A DNA stretch of 9,475 nucleotides from Gp6-AA40 sp050742535 (GCA_050742535.1 JBOGIQ010000238.1:1-9475), one strand, 5' to 3'; counted from the stretch's first letter, positions 1 through 6,505 are shown. The notes: generated by a model not told the origin, from the letters alone. Made by a program: numbers and translations.

Positions 1-2
1 AG

Positions 3-437
3 CTCGCGCGCCGGGACACTCACGTTGCCGTGCACTTCAAGCGGGCTCCGTTCATGCTGTTTCGCGATACGCCGGTTGAGTGCACGAATCCAAATGTCCT
101 GGAGCTGCGCATCCAGCCGGACGAGGGCATCTCGCTCTCCTTCGATGCCAAGGTGCCGGGACCGCTCGAGCGGCTCGAAACCGTGACGATGGACTTCAGT
201 TACGCGAAGCACTTCAGGCAGGAGGCCTCGACGGGGTACGAGACGCTCTTGTTCGACGCGATGACCGGAGACCAGACGCTGTTCCACCGCATGGACATGG
301 TCGAAGCGGGATGGGAAGTGATCGCGCCGATCCTGCGCCGCTCGGGCGAGGCGGTGTCTGCATATGCTGCCGGAACCATGGGCCCGCCCGAAGCGGACGT
401 GCTCGTCGAGGGCGACGGGCGGCAATGGCGCGACTGA
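3..437 (+). CDS. zwf: Glucose-6-phosphate dehydrogenase, C-terminal part (5' end outside window)
   Basis: This is the last 144 codons of a gene that begins upstream of the window; the full enzyme is usually about 500 residues. Zwf oxidises glucose-6-phosphate to 6-phosphogluconolactone with NADP+, the first step of the oxidative pentose phosphate pathway in the cytoplasm. The reading frame is open from base 3. It shows the conserved C-terminal blocks of the family: VHFKRAPFMLFR, the ELRIQPDEGISLSFDAKVPG strand region, MDFSYAKHF, and TGYETLLFDAMTGDQTLFHR followed by the terminal helix. The catalytic His and N-terminal NADP-binding fold lie outside the window. A GTG at 30 could be read as a start but sits in the middle of the conserved domain, so it is not one. 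The stop at 435-437 overlaps the pgl start by 13 bp. Identification is firm; only the C-terminal piece can be checked. Confidence 0.95.
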   Translation, partial: LARRDTHVAVHFKRAPFMLFRDTPVECTNPNVLELRIQPDEGISLSFDAKVPGPLERLETVTMDFSYAKHFRQEASTGYETLLFDAMTGDQTLFHRMDMVEAGWEVIAPILRRSGEAVSAYAAGTMGPPEADVLVEGDGRQWRD

Positions 438-1180
438 CGGTCGCGGACGACGAGGTCGGCCTCGCGTCGCGCGCCGCCGAACACATCGCACAACTGATCG
501 CTGATGCCGCCGCGGCACGCGGCAGCGCGATCGTCTCGTTGACCGGAGGGACGACGCCCCGCCTGTTGTATTCGACGCTCGCGGATTCGCGACAGCCCTG
601 GCGTGACCGCATCCCCTGGACGCAGGTACAGCTGTTCTGGAGCGACGAGCGGCACGTGCCTCCGGACGATGCCGACAGCAACTATCGGATGGCGAAAGTC
701 ACGCTGCTCGACCACGTGCCGATTCCCGCCGATCGCGTGCACCGGATGCGCGGCGAACTCCCCGACGCGCACGATGCGGCCGCCGACTACGAACGCGTCC
801 TGACCGCTGTGGAGTCCGGTTTCAGCCGGATTCCGTTATTCGATCTGATGCTCCTCGGCGTTGGCAGCGACGCCCACATCGCCTCGATCTTTCCCGGCAG
901 CGAACTCCTCGAGTCGCGCGTCGAGCGCCCCCCGACGGTACGCCGCGTGGCCGCGATATGGGCACCCCACCTGTCGGCGTGGCGTATCACCCTGACGCCC
1001 GATGCGATCCTGGACTCGCGCACAATCGTCGTTCTCGTCGCGGGAACGGGAAAAGCAGACGCGGTTCGCACCGCGCTGCATGAACCGCTCGACCTAAAGA
1101 AGTATCCCGCGCAGCTGCTTCGCAGTGCCGGTCACCGGGTGGAATGGTTCGTCGATCGCGCCGCGGCCGCGCGCTTGTAG
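425..1180 (+). CDS. pgl: 6-phosphogluconolactonase (251 aa)
   Basis: The enzyme hydrolyses 6-phosphogluconolactone to 6-phosphogluconate, the step after Zwf, in the cytoplasm. Length is normal for the Pgl/DevB/SOL family. Family motifs appear in order: the phosphate-binding SLTGGTTP loop (residues 38-45), FWSDERHVPPDDADSNY (71-87), the catalytic-His block LGVGSDAHIASIFPG (144-158), WRITLT with the following helix, and a C-terminal PAQLLR...WFVDRAA. The ATG at 425 is chosen because it gives the expected N-terminus; the same frame is open further upstream, but only inside zwf. The 13-bp overlap with zwf points to translational coupling and one transcript. One oddity is that the usual DGHTAS reads DAHIAS here (Gly150 replaced by Ala, Thr152 by Ile), while His151 is kept. 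The gene ends facing the kinase gene with only 38 bp between them. Confidence 0.93.
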   Translation: MARLTVADDEVGLASRAAEHIAQLIADAAAARGSAIVSLTGGTTPRLLYSTLADSRQPWRDRIPWTQVQLFWSDERHVPPDDADSNYRMAKVTLLDHVPIPADRVHRMRGELPDAHDAAADYERVLTAVESGFSRIPLFDLMLLGVGSDAHIASIFPGSELLESRVERPPTVRRVAAIWAPHLSAWRITLTPDAILDSRTIVVLVAGTGKADAVRTALHEPLDLKKYPAQLLRSAGHRVEWFVDRAAAARL

Positions 1181-1184
1181 TTGA

Positions 1185-1220
1185 GAACGACTCGAACGAT
1201 TCGAACGCCTCGAACGACTC
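1185..1220. repeat. Four tandem copies of a 9-bp repeat (consensus GAACGAYTC)
   Basis: Units read on the plus strand: GAACGACTC (1185-1193), GAACGATTC (1194-1202), GAACGCCTC (1203-1211) and GAACGACTC (1212-1220). Units one and four are identical and the middle two differ by one base each. The array starts 4 bp after the pgl stop and its last two bases overlap the stop codon of the convergent kinase gene, so it fills the whole gap. I see no inverted symmetry strong enough for a classical terminator and no T-run. The function is unknown. Confidence 0.85.
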
Positions 1221-3924
1221 AGGGCACTCGCCGCTTCAGCTCTTCGACCCAGTTCAGGACCACATTGAAGCGCTGCGAGTTGGTCGTCGACGGTTCGATC
1301 ATCAGAAACCGTCCATCGGCGGCAACGTCGTAGGTGCGCGGGGTATTCGGCTCCCACGGGACGAACCCGCCCTCGAACAGCACGCGCGGCGTCTCGAACC
1401 GCATCGGCGCGATCGATAACAGCGCCGCCGCCATCAGCTTCGTCCCTTCCTGGTAAAAGATCTCCTTGCCGTCGCGTGCCCAGACAGGGTCGTGACCGCC
1501 CGCCGACGACACGCGAACCGGCGAGCCTGGTCCCGGAAACGGGCGTACCCAGATTTCATCTCCGCCCGTCGTATCGGCCACGAACGCGACCCACTTCCCA
1601 TCAGGCGAAAAGGCCGGATTAATCTCCGCAAATGGCGTCTGCAGCCATGGCGTGCTTTTTCCGTCGGCTATGACGGGATGGATCCAGAGGTCCGATCGCG
1701 TCGCGTCGCCGAGCGCCTGATACATCACGACTCCCCCTCGCGACCAGTCGAAGTTGGTCTTGTCGCGATCGTTCGCGACGAGGCGGCTCGGCTCGACGGC
1801 GCTGCCGTCCGCGACGACGGTGAACAGGTTTCGCGTCGGACCGTCGCGTGTGCTCGAGAACGCAATGCGGGACCCGTCCGGCGACCACGTCGGGAACGTG
1901 TTGTGAGCGTTGAACGTGATCTTGTACGGCTGCGCCGCGCCTGCCATGTCATAGATCCAGACGTGGCCTTCCTGCGCCGGGCCGATAGTGGCCGCGAACC
2001 GGCGGCCATCCGGTGAAATGCGCGGGTATCTTGGGTACTCGAGCTCCGCCGGACTGGCCGGCGCAAGCCGCTTCCCGTCGCGGGCCCTCCAGATAAAGCG
2101 GCTGACGTAATTCACCGTGCTTCCCGGGATATACGTGAGGGTCCCATCGCGGCTGACGCCGAAGTTCGCAATCGACGCCTTATTAATGATTCCGTTCAGT
2201 AGGGGCACGGCCGGTCCGGAGGTTGCGAGCCGCGCCGAATCGAAGCGGACGCCGGTCAGCACACTCCCCTGAACGTAAAGGAGGTATCCATCGCCTACGT
2301 AGCGGGGAGAGACCCCACTGTCGACGACTATCTTGTGTTCGCCCGACGCCAGCGCGCGAGCCGCAATGGAAAGACGGGAATTGTCGTTCGTCGCGATTCG
2401 CACCACAAAAACCGCGGTGGCACCGTCCGGGAGGAGTTCAGGAGACAGATAGTCCTGTTCTCCCGTTTTGGTATCGGGTGCCGCGACCAGGGCCGGAGCA
2501 CCACCACCGGCTGCGATACGAAACAGGCCGCCCTTCGGACCCGGGCGCGTATACAGAATCGTGTCGGCGTGTCCCCAACTGATCCCGCTGCCGTCCGACA
2601 CGTCGGCGAGCGCCGTCAGGACACGCGCCTCGATGGCGAGCTTGTACAGCTTCCCTGATTTGAAGAAGGCGATATGCGAGCCATCCGGTGAAAACGACGT
2701 ATGGGTCGCACCCTCCGTCTGCCCGAGCGCGACGCTTTCTCCCGTATCCAGACTGCGGATGTCGAGCGCGTTCGCGCTCCCGTGTCTCGCGTGATAGACG
2801 ATGCGCTTGCCCTCTGGGGAAATCACGAGGTTGACACCAGCGGGGCCGACGGTCAGCGCCGCATCCGGCGGCGGCGTGACATCGAATCGAACGACCCGCG
2901 GCGGATCCGGCCGCCTGGCGAACCAGGTGCCCGCGGCTGCCAGGATTGCCGCAACGAGCACGGCGGTCGCCCCGCCGATCAGCCAGACGCCCGATCGCGG
3001 CGGTCGCGCCGCACTTGGGGCCGCAGGTGAAACGGGCGAGGTCAGGTCGTTCAGGACGAACAACGCTGCGCCGGCGTCGACGACGCGCTTTCCCCGTTCC
3101 TTCTCGAGACACCGCCGGACGAACGCGCGCAGAGCCGGCGGCAACGCGGCGGGAAGCTTCGCCCAGTCCGGCTCCGCGCGCAGCACCGCCGCCATGGTGT
3201 CGGTGATGTCGTCGCCCTCGAAGGGACGCGTGCCGGTCAGCATCTCGTACAGCACGCAGCCAAACGCCCACATATCGCTGCGCTTGTCGGCAGGCCGTCC
3301 TTTTGCCTGCTCCGGTGCCATGTAGGCGGCCGTCCCGAGAATGGTGCCGACGCCCGTCATCACCGGTGACGTCAGCGTCGGCGAGATGGTGTGAGATGCG
3401 TGGGCGGTCGATCCGGACGCGCTGTCCGCAAGCTTGGCAAGACCGAAGTCGAGCACCTTCACGGCGCCGGCAGGGGTGATCTTGATGTTCGCCGGCTTCA
3501 GATCGCGATGGATGATCCCCTGATCGTGCGCGGCCTCGAGCGCCTCCGCGATCTGCCGTGCGATCGGCACCGCCTCGTCGAGCGGCAGCGGACCCTGGGA
3601 GATCCGCTTGGCCAGCGTCTCGCCCTCGACCAGTTCCAGCACAATCGCGCGCACGCCCGCCTGCCCTGAGCCTGTCGAAGGGGATTCCTCGAAGCCGTAG
3701 ATATGGGCGATGTGCGGATGATTGAGCGCGGCGAGAACCTGCGCTTCGCGCTCGAATCGGGCGAGCCGGTCGCGATCGGTCGCGAGAGGCTCGGGCAGGA
3801 CCTTGATGGCGACCTCGCGGTGGAGTTTCGTGTCGCGCGCGCGATAGACCTCGCCCATGCCACCGGCACCAAGCGGTGAGACGACTTCGTACGAACCGAC
3901 ACGGGTTCCGGCAACCAGAGTCAT
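1219..3924 (-). CDS. Membrane-anchored Ser/Thr protein kinase with TolB/PD40-like beta-propeller (901 aa)
   Basis: A Hanks-type kinase that should phosphorylate Ser/Thr on cytoplasmic partners, with a sensory or scaffolding propeller probably outside the inner membrane. The kinase domain covers about residues 12-295: glycine loop GAGGMG (19-24), catalytic Lys41, helix-C Glu60, HRDLKPAN with Asp141 (139-146), DFG (159-161) and APE (203-205). All the key residues expected in an active kinase are present. A Pro/Ala-rich linker leads to one hydrophobic helix (about 312-335), then a C-terminal propeller with repeated SPDG-type blades (SPDGSHIAFF, SPDGRRFAAT, SPDGSRIAFSS, SPDGKWVAFV) and the ending VVLNWVEELKRR. 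The ATG at 3924 is preferred because it starts just before the kinase fold; a TTG at 3990 would add 22 residues and overlap the cupin gene. An extra PSTGSGQA segment (82-89) comes from an embedded repeat. The ligand and targets are unknown. Confidence 0.93.
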   Translation of the reverse strand: MTLVAGTRVGSYEVVSPLGAGGMGEVYRARDTKLHREVAIKVLPEPLATDRDRLARFEREAQVLAALNHPHIAHIYGFEESPSTGSGQAGVRAIVLELVEGETLAKRISQGPLPLDEAVPIARQIAEALEAAHDQGIIHRDLKPANIKITPAGAVKVLDFGLAKLADSASGSTAHASHTISPTLTSPVMTGVGTILGTAAYMAPEQAKGRPADKRSDMWAFGCVLYEMLTGTRPFEGDDITDTMAAVLRAEPDWAKLPAALPPALRAFVRRCLEKERGKRVVDAGAALFVLNDLTSPVSPAAPSAARPPRSGVWLIGGATAVLVAAILAAAGTWFARRPDPPRVVRFDVTPPPDAALTVGPAGVNLVISPEGKRIVYHARHGSANALDIRSLDTGESVALGQTEGATHTSFSPDGSHIAFFKSGKLYKLAIEARVLTALADVSDGSGISWGHADTILYTRPGPKGGLFRIAAGGGAPALVAAPDTKTGEQDYLSPELLPDGATAVFVVRIATNDNSRLSIAARALASGEHKIVVDSGVSPRYVGDGYLLYVQGSVLTGVRFDSARLATSGPAVPLLNGIINKASIANFGVSRDGTLTYIPGSTVNYVSRFIWRARDGKRLAPASPAELEYPRYPRISPDGRRFAATIGPAQEGHVWIYDMAGAAQPYKITFNAHNTFPTWSPDGSRIAFSSTRDGPTRNLFTVVADGSAVEPSRLVANDRDKTNFDWSRGGVVMYQALGDATRSDLWIHPVIADGKSTPWLQTPFAEINPAFSPDGKWVAFVADTTGGDEIWVRPFPGPGSPVRVSSAGGHDPVWARDGKEIFYQEGTKLMAAALLSIAPMRFETPRVLFEGGFVPWEPNTPRTYDVAADGRFLMIEPSTTNSQRFNVVLNWVEELKRRVP
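3664..3682 (-). repeat. Widespread short repeat CCTTCGACAGGCTCAGG embedded in kinase coding sequence
   Basis: On the minus strand these bases read CCCTTCGACAGGCTCAGGG, whose ends are complementary. The 17-bp core matches, from memory, a short dispersed element seen in many unrelated bacterial genomes, often in intergenic DNA and sometimes in reading frames. Here it falls inside the kinase gene without breaking the frame and encodes residues 82-87 of the PSTGSGQA segment, in the loop between kinase strands beta-4 and beta-5. Only one copy is present in this window. Confidence 0.7.
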
Positions 3925-3943
3925 CCTGGACTGGGGTGCGCGG

Positions 3944-3949
3944 ATTATA
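3944..3949 (-). promoter_or_regulatory. Candidate -10 box (TATAAT) upstream of the kinase gene
   Basis: The minus strand has a perfect TATAAT about 20 bp before the kinase ATG, in the gap after the cupin stop. Transcription would begin near 3937, giving a very short leader of about 13 bases. No convincing -35 box lies 16-18 bp upstream (the bases there read CCACTC), and no clear ribosome site precedes the ATG beyond an AGG next to it. This may be a separate promoter for the kinase or a chance match in an otherwise GC-rich stretch. Confidence 0.3.
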
Positions 3950-3955
3950 CGTGGT

Positions 3956-4435
3956 CTATTTCTTCCGAGTGGGATCGTGCGCGGGATCAACGTAGGCGGT
4001 GCCCGACGGCCCGGTCCCGGTAATCTGAATCGTGACCCCTTCGCCGCGCGTCATGGCGAAATGGTTCGCGTTCGGTGGTTCCGTATAGACGCTGCCCGCC
4101 GGCAGCATCTTCAGCGCCTTTTCGTCGAACTTCGGTCCGTAGCCGAAGTACCACGTGCCCGCGATGACGGTCGCGACGCGATCATCGGGATGCGCGTGCG
4201 CGTCGATCGTCGTGTTCGGGCCGACGCGAAGGAGCATGGTGTAGAGGCCGGGCTTCGCCGGATCGCCCTTCAGAATCACGGTCTGCGTTCCGGAGACGCC
4301 CGACGTGCCGGCACCGCCGGCAGCGGGAGCCGGCCATTTCACCTCGGACGGCGTCGTCCGCAGCTCGCCTGCGCCCTGCGCACCCAGCGACACGGCCGAG
4401 AGAACAACCAGCAGCACTCGAATTGCGGACTTCAT
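3956..4435 (-). CDS. Secreted single-domain cupin protein (159 aa)
   Basis: A small beta-barrel protein of the cupin superfamily, probably periplasmic. Residues 1 to about 19-21 form a signal peptide: MKSAIR, a hydrophobic stretch VLLVVLSAVSL, then a small-residue cleavage region around GAQG. A Pro/Gly/Ala-rich segment follows, then the cupin core. Motif 1 is TIDAHAHPDDRVATVIAGTW with His80 and His82, and motif 2 is LPAGSVYTEPPNANHF with His125, so three of the usual four metal ligands are visible. The Glu normally following the two histidines is not at its usual place; Asp84, Asp85 and Arg86 occupy that area. The ATG has a good ribosome site, AAGGAG, 7 bases upstream (4443-4448). It lies 26 bp after the VTT membrane gene and 31 bp before the kinase. 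Substrate and enzymatic activity cannot be inferred; a binding or stress role is equally possible. Confidence 0.85.
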   Translation of the reverse strand: MKSAIRVLLVVLSAVSLGAQGAGELRTTPSEVKWPAPAAGGAGTSGVSGTQTVILKGDPAKPGLYTMLLRVGPNTTIDAHAHPDDRVATVIAGTWYFGYGPKFDEKALKMLPAGSVYTEPPNANHFAMTRGEGVTIQITGTGPSGTAYVDPAHDPTRKK

Positions 4436-4442
4436 ATGCCTG

Positions 4443-4448
4443 CTCCTT
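4443..4448 (-). promoter_or_regulatory. Strong ribosome binding site for the cupin gene
   Basis: The minus strand reads AAGGAG with 7 bases to the ATG at 4435. It is the clearest Shine-Dalgarno match in the window and fixes the cupin start. It lies in the 26-bp gap after the stop of the upstream membrane gene. Confidence 0.75.
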
Positions 4449-4461
4449 CCACCTGAAGGCG

Positions 4462-5079
4462 CTACGTCACACCGCCCTCTTCAGCCATCGCCTTCTTTGC
4501 GGCGCGGCCGATCAGATGCGTGGCGGCGAACGTCGCAATCAACCCCACGACCATCATCGCGTAGTACTCCGTTCCGCGGGGGGGTGAAACTCCGGCGGCG
4601 ATGCGCGTCACATCGCCGGCAACCTTCCCGTAATAGGCATACATGACGATCGCCGGGAACATGCCTACCAACGCAACGAGATACTGGCGAAAGCTGACGC
4701 CGCTCAGCGACAGCGCATAGTTCAAGAGGTTATATGGCACCAGCGGCGACAGCCGCAGCAGGAACATGATCCATGCCGCGTTCTCCCGGACGACCGCGCG
4801 GCGGGTGGCCGCCACGCGCGCGTCGCGATCGATCCAGCGCAGCACACGGGACCGGGCCAGCGGCGCGGCCACCGCGTACACGGCCGACGCTCCGAGCGAG
4901 GCGCCGATGAAGGTCAGGAGCGTCCCGCGCCAGAGGCCGAAGACCGCGCCGGCGGAAAACGTCAGGAGAAACGCCGGGGCGAGCGTAATCGCCGCAACGA
5001 CGTAAAGAAAGATGAACAGGACCGGTCCCCAGCTGCCAAGGTCTGCGAGTTGCCGCACCAGGGGCGCAATCCAATCCAT
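4462..5079 (-). CDS. TVP38/TMEM64 family (VTT domain, DedA-like) membrane protein (205 aa)
   Basis: An inner-membrane protein of the TVP38/TMEM64 branch of the DedA superfamily, members of which are linked to lipid scrambling or transport and envelope homeostasis. Hydrophobic segments lie at about residues 17-41, 43-73, 101-125, 131-151 and 173-191. The family's signature re-entrant regions are visible: LAPAFLLTFSAGAVFGLWRG (33-52), where small residues and Gly follow a Pro, and FLLRLSPLVPYNLLNYALS (106-124), with the conserved Arg109 and Pro-x-x-Pro-Tyr-Asn pattern, then GVSFRQYL and an FPAIVMYAYYG block. The start is an ATG overlapping the stop of the preceding gene by one base (TGATG), which points to translational coupling. 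The length is typical. The family is firm; the transported lipid or exact role is not known. Confidence 0.88.
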   Translation of the reverse strand: MDWIAPLVRQLADLGSWGPVLFIFLYVVAAITLAPAFLLTFSAGAVFGLWRGTLLTFIGASLGASAVYAVAAPLARSRVLRWIDRDARVAATRRAVVRENAAWIMFLLRLSPLVPYNLLNYALSLSGVSFRQYLVALVGMFPAIVMYAYYGKVAGDVTRIAAGVSPPRGTEYYAMMVVGLIATFAATHLIGRAAKKAMAEEGGVT

Positions 5080-5759
5080 CAGGATGTTTCAGACGAAGGG
5101 GGCGGTGGTGCTTGTTCCACGGCCCGCCGGCGGCCGCGCCGGCGGCGAGGGGCGAATACGCGCGCCAGCCGTTCGAGCGCCTCGCCGGCCTGCTGCAGCC
5201 CGGCGGTGATCTGATCGGCGTCGGTCCACGCGGCGGGGTTCAGGCGTTCGGCCAGCGCGTGCAGGGTGACGCGACGCGCCGGATCGCTGATCCGCGCGTC
5301 GATGCGCTCGCGGAGGGCGGCGTACCACTCGGTCAGGAACGCGACCTGTTCGTCCGGCGTCGCTCCGGCAATGGCCGAGGGCACAGGCTTCGGACGGTCG
5401 GCGGTCTCACGCGCCGGGGCCGGTGAACCGGCGGGTGCAGCTGGCGCTGGCGAAGGGGCAGGCGCCGCAGCAGCCGCGCCATCGCCCGTTTTCGGCCGCC
5501 GGCGGCGCTGCTCGATCGCTGGCTCGATGATCTGCTGATTGTCCCGGATCGCCTTCCATTCGAACGCGATGTCAGGATGTTGTGCTTCGATTTCCCGCAG
5601 CACGGCCGGCTCCAGCGGATCCCGACCGACGCGAACGCCGCCCGGGGTGCGAAACGCATAGAGGATGCGCGTCCGCTGACGGTTCCCGTCGCGGAACCAG
5701 TGCATGAGGTACGTGGTCTCGTACCCACGCTTGTCGCGAATCACGCGCAGGAAAGGCAC
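5079..5759 (-). CDS. Conserved-looking protein of unknown function with basic C-terminus (226 aa)
   Basis: I do not recognise a characterised family. The protein has a compact N-terminal domain (about residues 1-80), beginning PFLRVIRDKRGYETTYLMHW, with alternating strands, several Arg and aromatic residues, and ending in HPDIAFEWKAIRDNQQII. A low-complexity Ala/Pro linker follows (about 94-116). A second, helical region (about 134-202) contains EQVAFLTEWYAALRERID and LNPAAWTDADQITAGLQQ. It ends with an Arg-rich patch RRRRGRRR (205-212) and an acidic/Pro tail. The start is a GTG at 5759, six bases after the stop of the PD-(D/E)XK-like gene, and the stop overlaps the next ATG by one base. No signal peptide or membrane helix is seen, so it is probably cytoplasmic. 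The basic patch suggests nucleic acid or membrane-surface contact, but that is only inference. Confidence 0.75.
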   Translation of the reverse strand: MPFLRVIRDKRGYETTYLMHWFRDGNRQRTRILYAFRTPGGVRVGRDPLEPAVLREIEAQHPDIAFEWKAIRDNQQIIEPAIEQRRRRPKTGDGAAAAAPAPSPAPAAPAGSPAPARETADRPKPVPSAIAGATPDEQVAFLTEWYAALRERIDARISDPARRVTLHALAERLNPAAWTDADQITAGLQQAGEALERLARVFAPRRRRGRRRAVEQAPPPPSSETS

Positions 5760-5765
5760 GGCGGC

Positions 5766-6413
5766 CTACCGGCGCTTCTGTGTTCTGGTGGATCGAGCCG
5801 CGGGTTTTGCAGCCTTGGCGGTCCCGCGCCGTGCGGAGGCTGCCTTCGCCTTGGCAGTGGCGGCTGGTTTCCGTCGCGCGGGCGCTGCCACCGCGGGCCG
5901 CCGCGCGCTCCTCGCCGCTGGCGGCGCCGCGCTGCGCGTACGAGGCACAGCCGCGGCTTTCGCCGGCCTCGCCGGAACTTTCGGCTCCGGGCCCTGCCGC
6001 TGCACCAGCGTAAAGCGGATCTGATCGCCGAACGAGCTGTAGCTCCACAGCTCCGAGACCGGAATCTGCAGGTCCGTGAACAACCGGCGCGCGCTATCGA
6101 CCGACCCCGCGGGCACATACAGGTGGAACGGCACGCGAAGGCGCGAGAACGCGCCCCACTGCGACATCGCCTCGAGGTGGTTGATCGATTCGGTCGTTTC
6201 GACCTCGACGACGCCGAGCAGCCGGCGGGTCTTTTCCGAAGACTGCAGGACGAGGTCGGGAAACCAGGGAGGCGGGCCGCCTACCGGGGCGTTCTGTTCG
6301 TGGCCGGGGTTGATTGCCGTCTCGAACTTCCTCTTGTATTTCGCCTGTAGCAGCCGGATGACGCGATCGTGCTCGAGCTGCTCGCGGACCGGCCGCACGA
6401 GAATCGGGCTCAA
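5766..6413 (-). CDS. Unknown protein with PD-(D/E)XK-nuclease-like core and histone-H1-like basic tail (215 aa)
   Basis: No characterised family is recognised. Residues 1-140 look like a compact alpha/beta domain: helix VREQLEHDRVIRLLQAKY (9-26), FPDLVL (51-56) with Pro52-Asp53, strand LLGVVEVETTESIN (65-78) with Glu70-Val-Glu72, then a helix with Gln85-Trp86, and the closing strand DQIRFTLV. This order resembles the PD-(D/E)XK fold, but the usual Lys is Glu72, so catalysis is doubtful. Residues 142-215 are almost only Ala, Lys, Arg and Pro, like bacterial histone-H1-type tails that bind DNA. The TTG start at 6411-6413 is chosen because GGAGG lies 5 bases upstream (6419-6423) and a candidate promoter sits at 6496-6504. 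A TTG at 6539 would add 42 residues but would put that promoter inside the gene. It is the first gene of the minus-strand set. Confidence 0.75.
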   Translation of the reverse strand: MSPILVRPVREQLEHDRVIRLLQAKYKRKFETAINPGHEQNAPVGGPPPWFPDLVLQSSEKTRRLLGVVEVETTESINHLEAMSQWGAFSRLRVPFHLYVPAGSVDSARRLFTDLQIPVSELWSYSSFGDQIRFTLVQRQGPEPKVPARPAKAAAVPRTRSAAPPAARSARRPAVAAPARRKPAATAKAKAASARRGTAKAAKPAARSTRTQKRR

Positions 6414-6418
6414 TACAA

Positions 6419-6423
6419 CCTCC
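6419..6423 (-). promoter_or_regulatory. Ribosome binding site GGAGG deciding the TTG start at 6413
   Basis: The minus strand reads GGAGG, then TTGTA, then the TTG codon. A five-base spacer is short but workable. The TTG start needs this site, because no ATG or GTG start lies nearby with a similar site and the downstream residues SPILVRPVREQLEHD look like the true domain start. Confidence 0.55.
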
Positions 6424-6495
6424 GGCGAGTGTACATAACGGTACCCAGACCATCTGGCGGCTGAAAACGGGCCAGAAAGCTGGCGAAGACGGGTG

Positions 6496-6504
6496 AATAT
6501 AGCA
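6496..6504 (-). promoter_or_regulatory. Candidate extended -10 promoter for the minus-strand gene set
   Basis: The minus strand reads TGCTATATT: a TATATT hexamer (one change from TATAAT) preceded by TGn, the extended -10 arrangement that can work with a weak -35. Bases about 17 upstream (near GTCAGG) are a poor -35. Transcription would start near 6489, leaving a leader of about 75 bases before the TTG at 6413. It overlaps one end of the inverted-repeat region at 6506-6535. Confidence 0.4.
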
Positions 6505-6505
6505 C

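Noticed and set aside
80..424. Upstream extension of the pgl frame to an ATG at 80
   Set aside because: The added residues are the out-of-frame shadow of zwf; the ATG at 425 gives the normal Pgl N-terminus.
1141..1184. GC-rich near-palindrome GCGCCGCGGCCGCGCGC at the pgl 3' end as an intrinsic terminator
   Set aside because: It lies within the coding sequence (Ala/Arg codons) and is not followed by a T-run.
1236..1260. Partial resemblance of CTTCGACCCAGTTCAGGAC to the dispersed 17-bp repeat
   Set aside because: The middle does not match, and the bases encode the VLNWVEELKR ending that is typical of these kinase-propeller proteins, so the likeness is chance.
2438..3271. A 277-codon minus-strand frame inside the kinase gene
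   Set aside because: It overlaps the kinase in another frame on the same strand and shows no domain; the kinase-propeller reading is clearly the real one.
5816..5990. GC-rich repeated triplets in the 3' part of the PD-(D/E)XK-like gene, considered as a possible CRISPR or satellite array
   Set aside because: No regular repeat-spacer spacing exists; the pattern comes from Ala, Lys, Arg and Pro codons of the basic tail.
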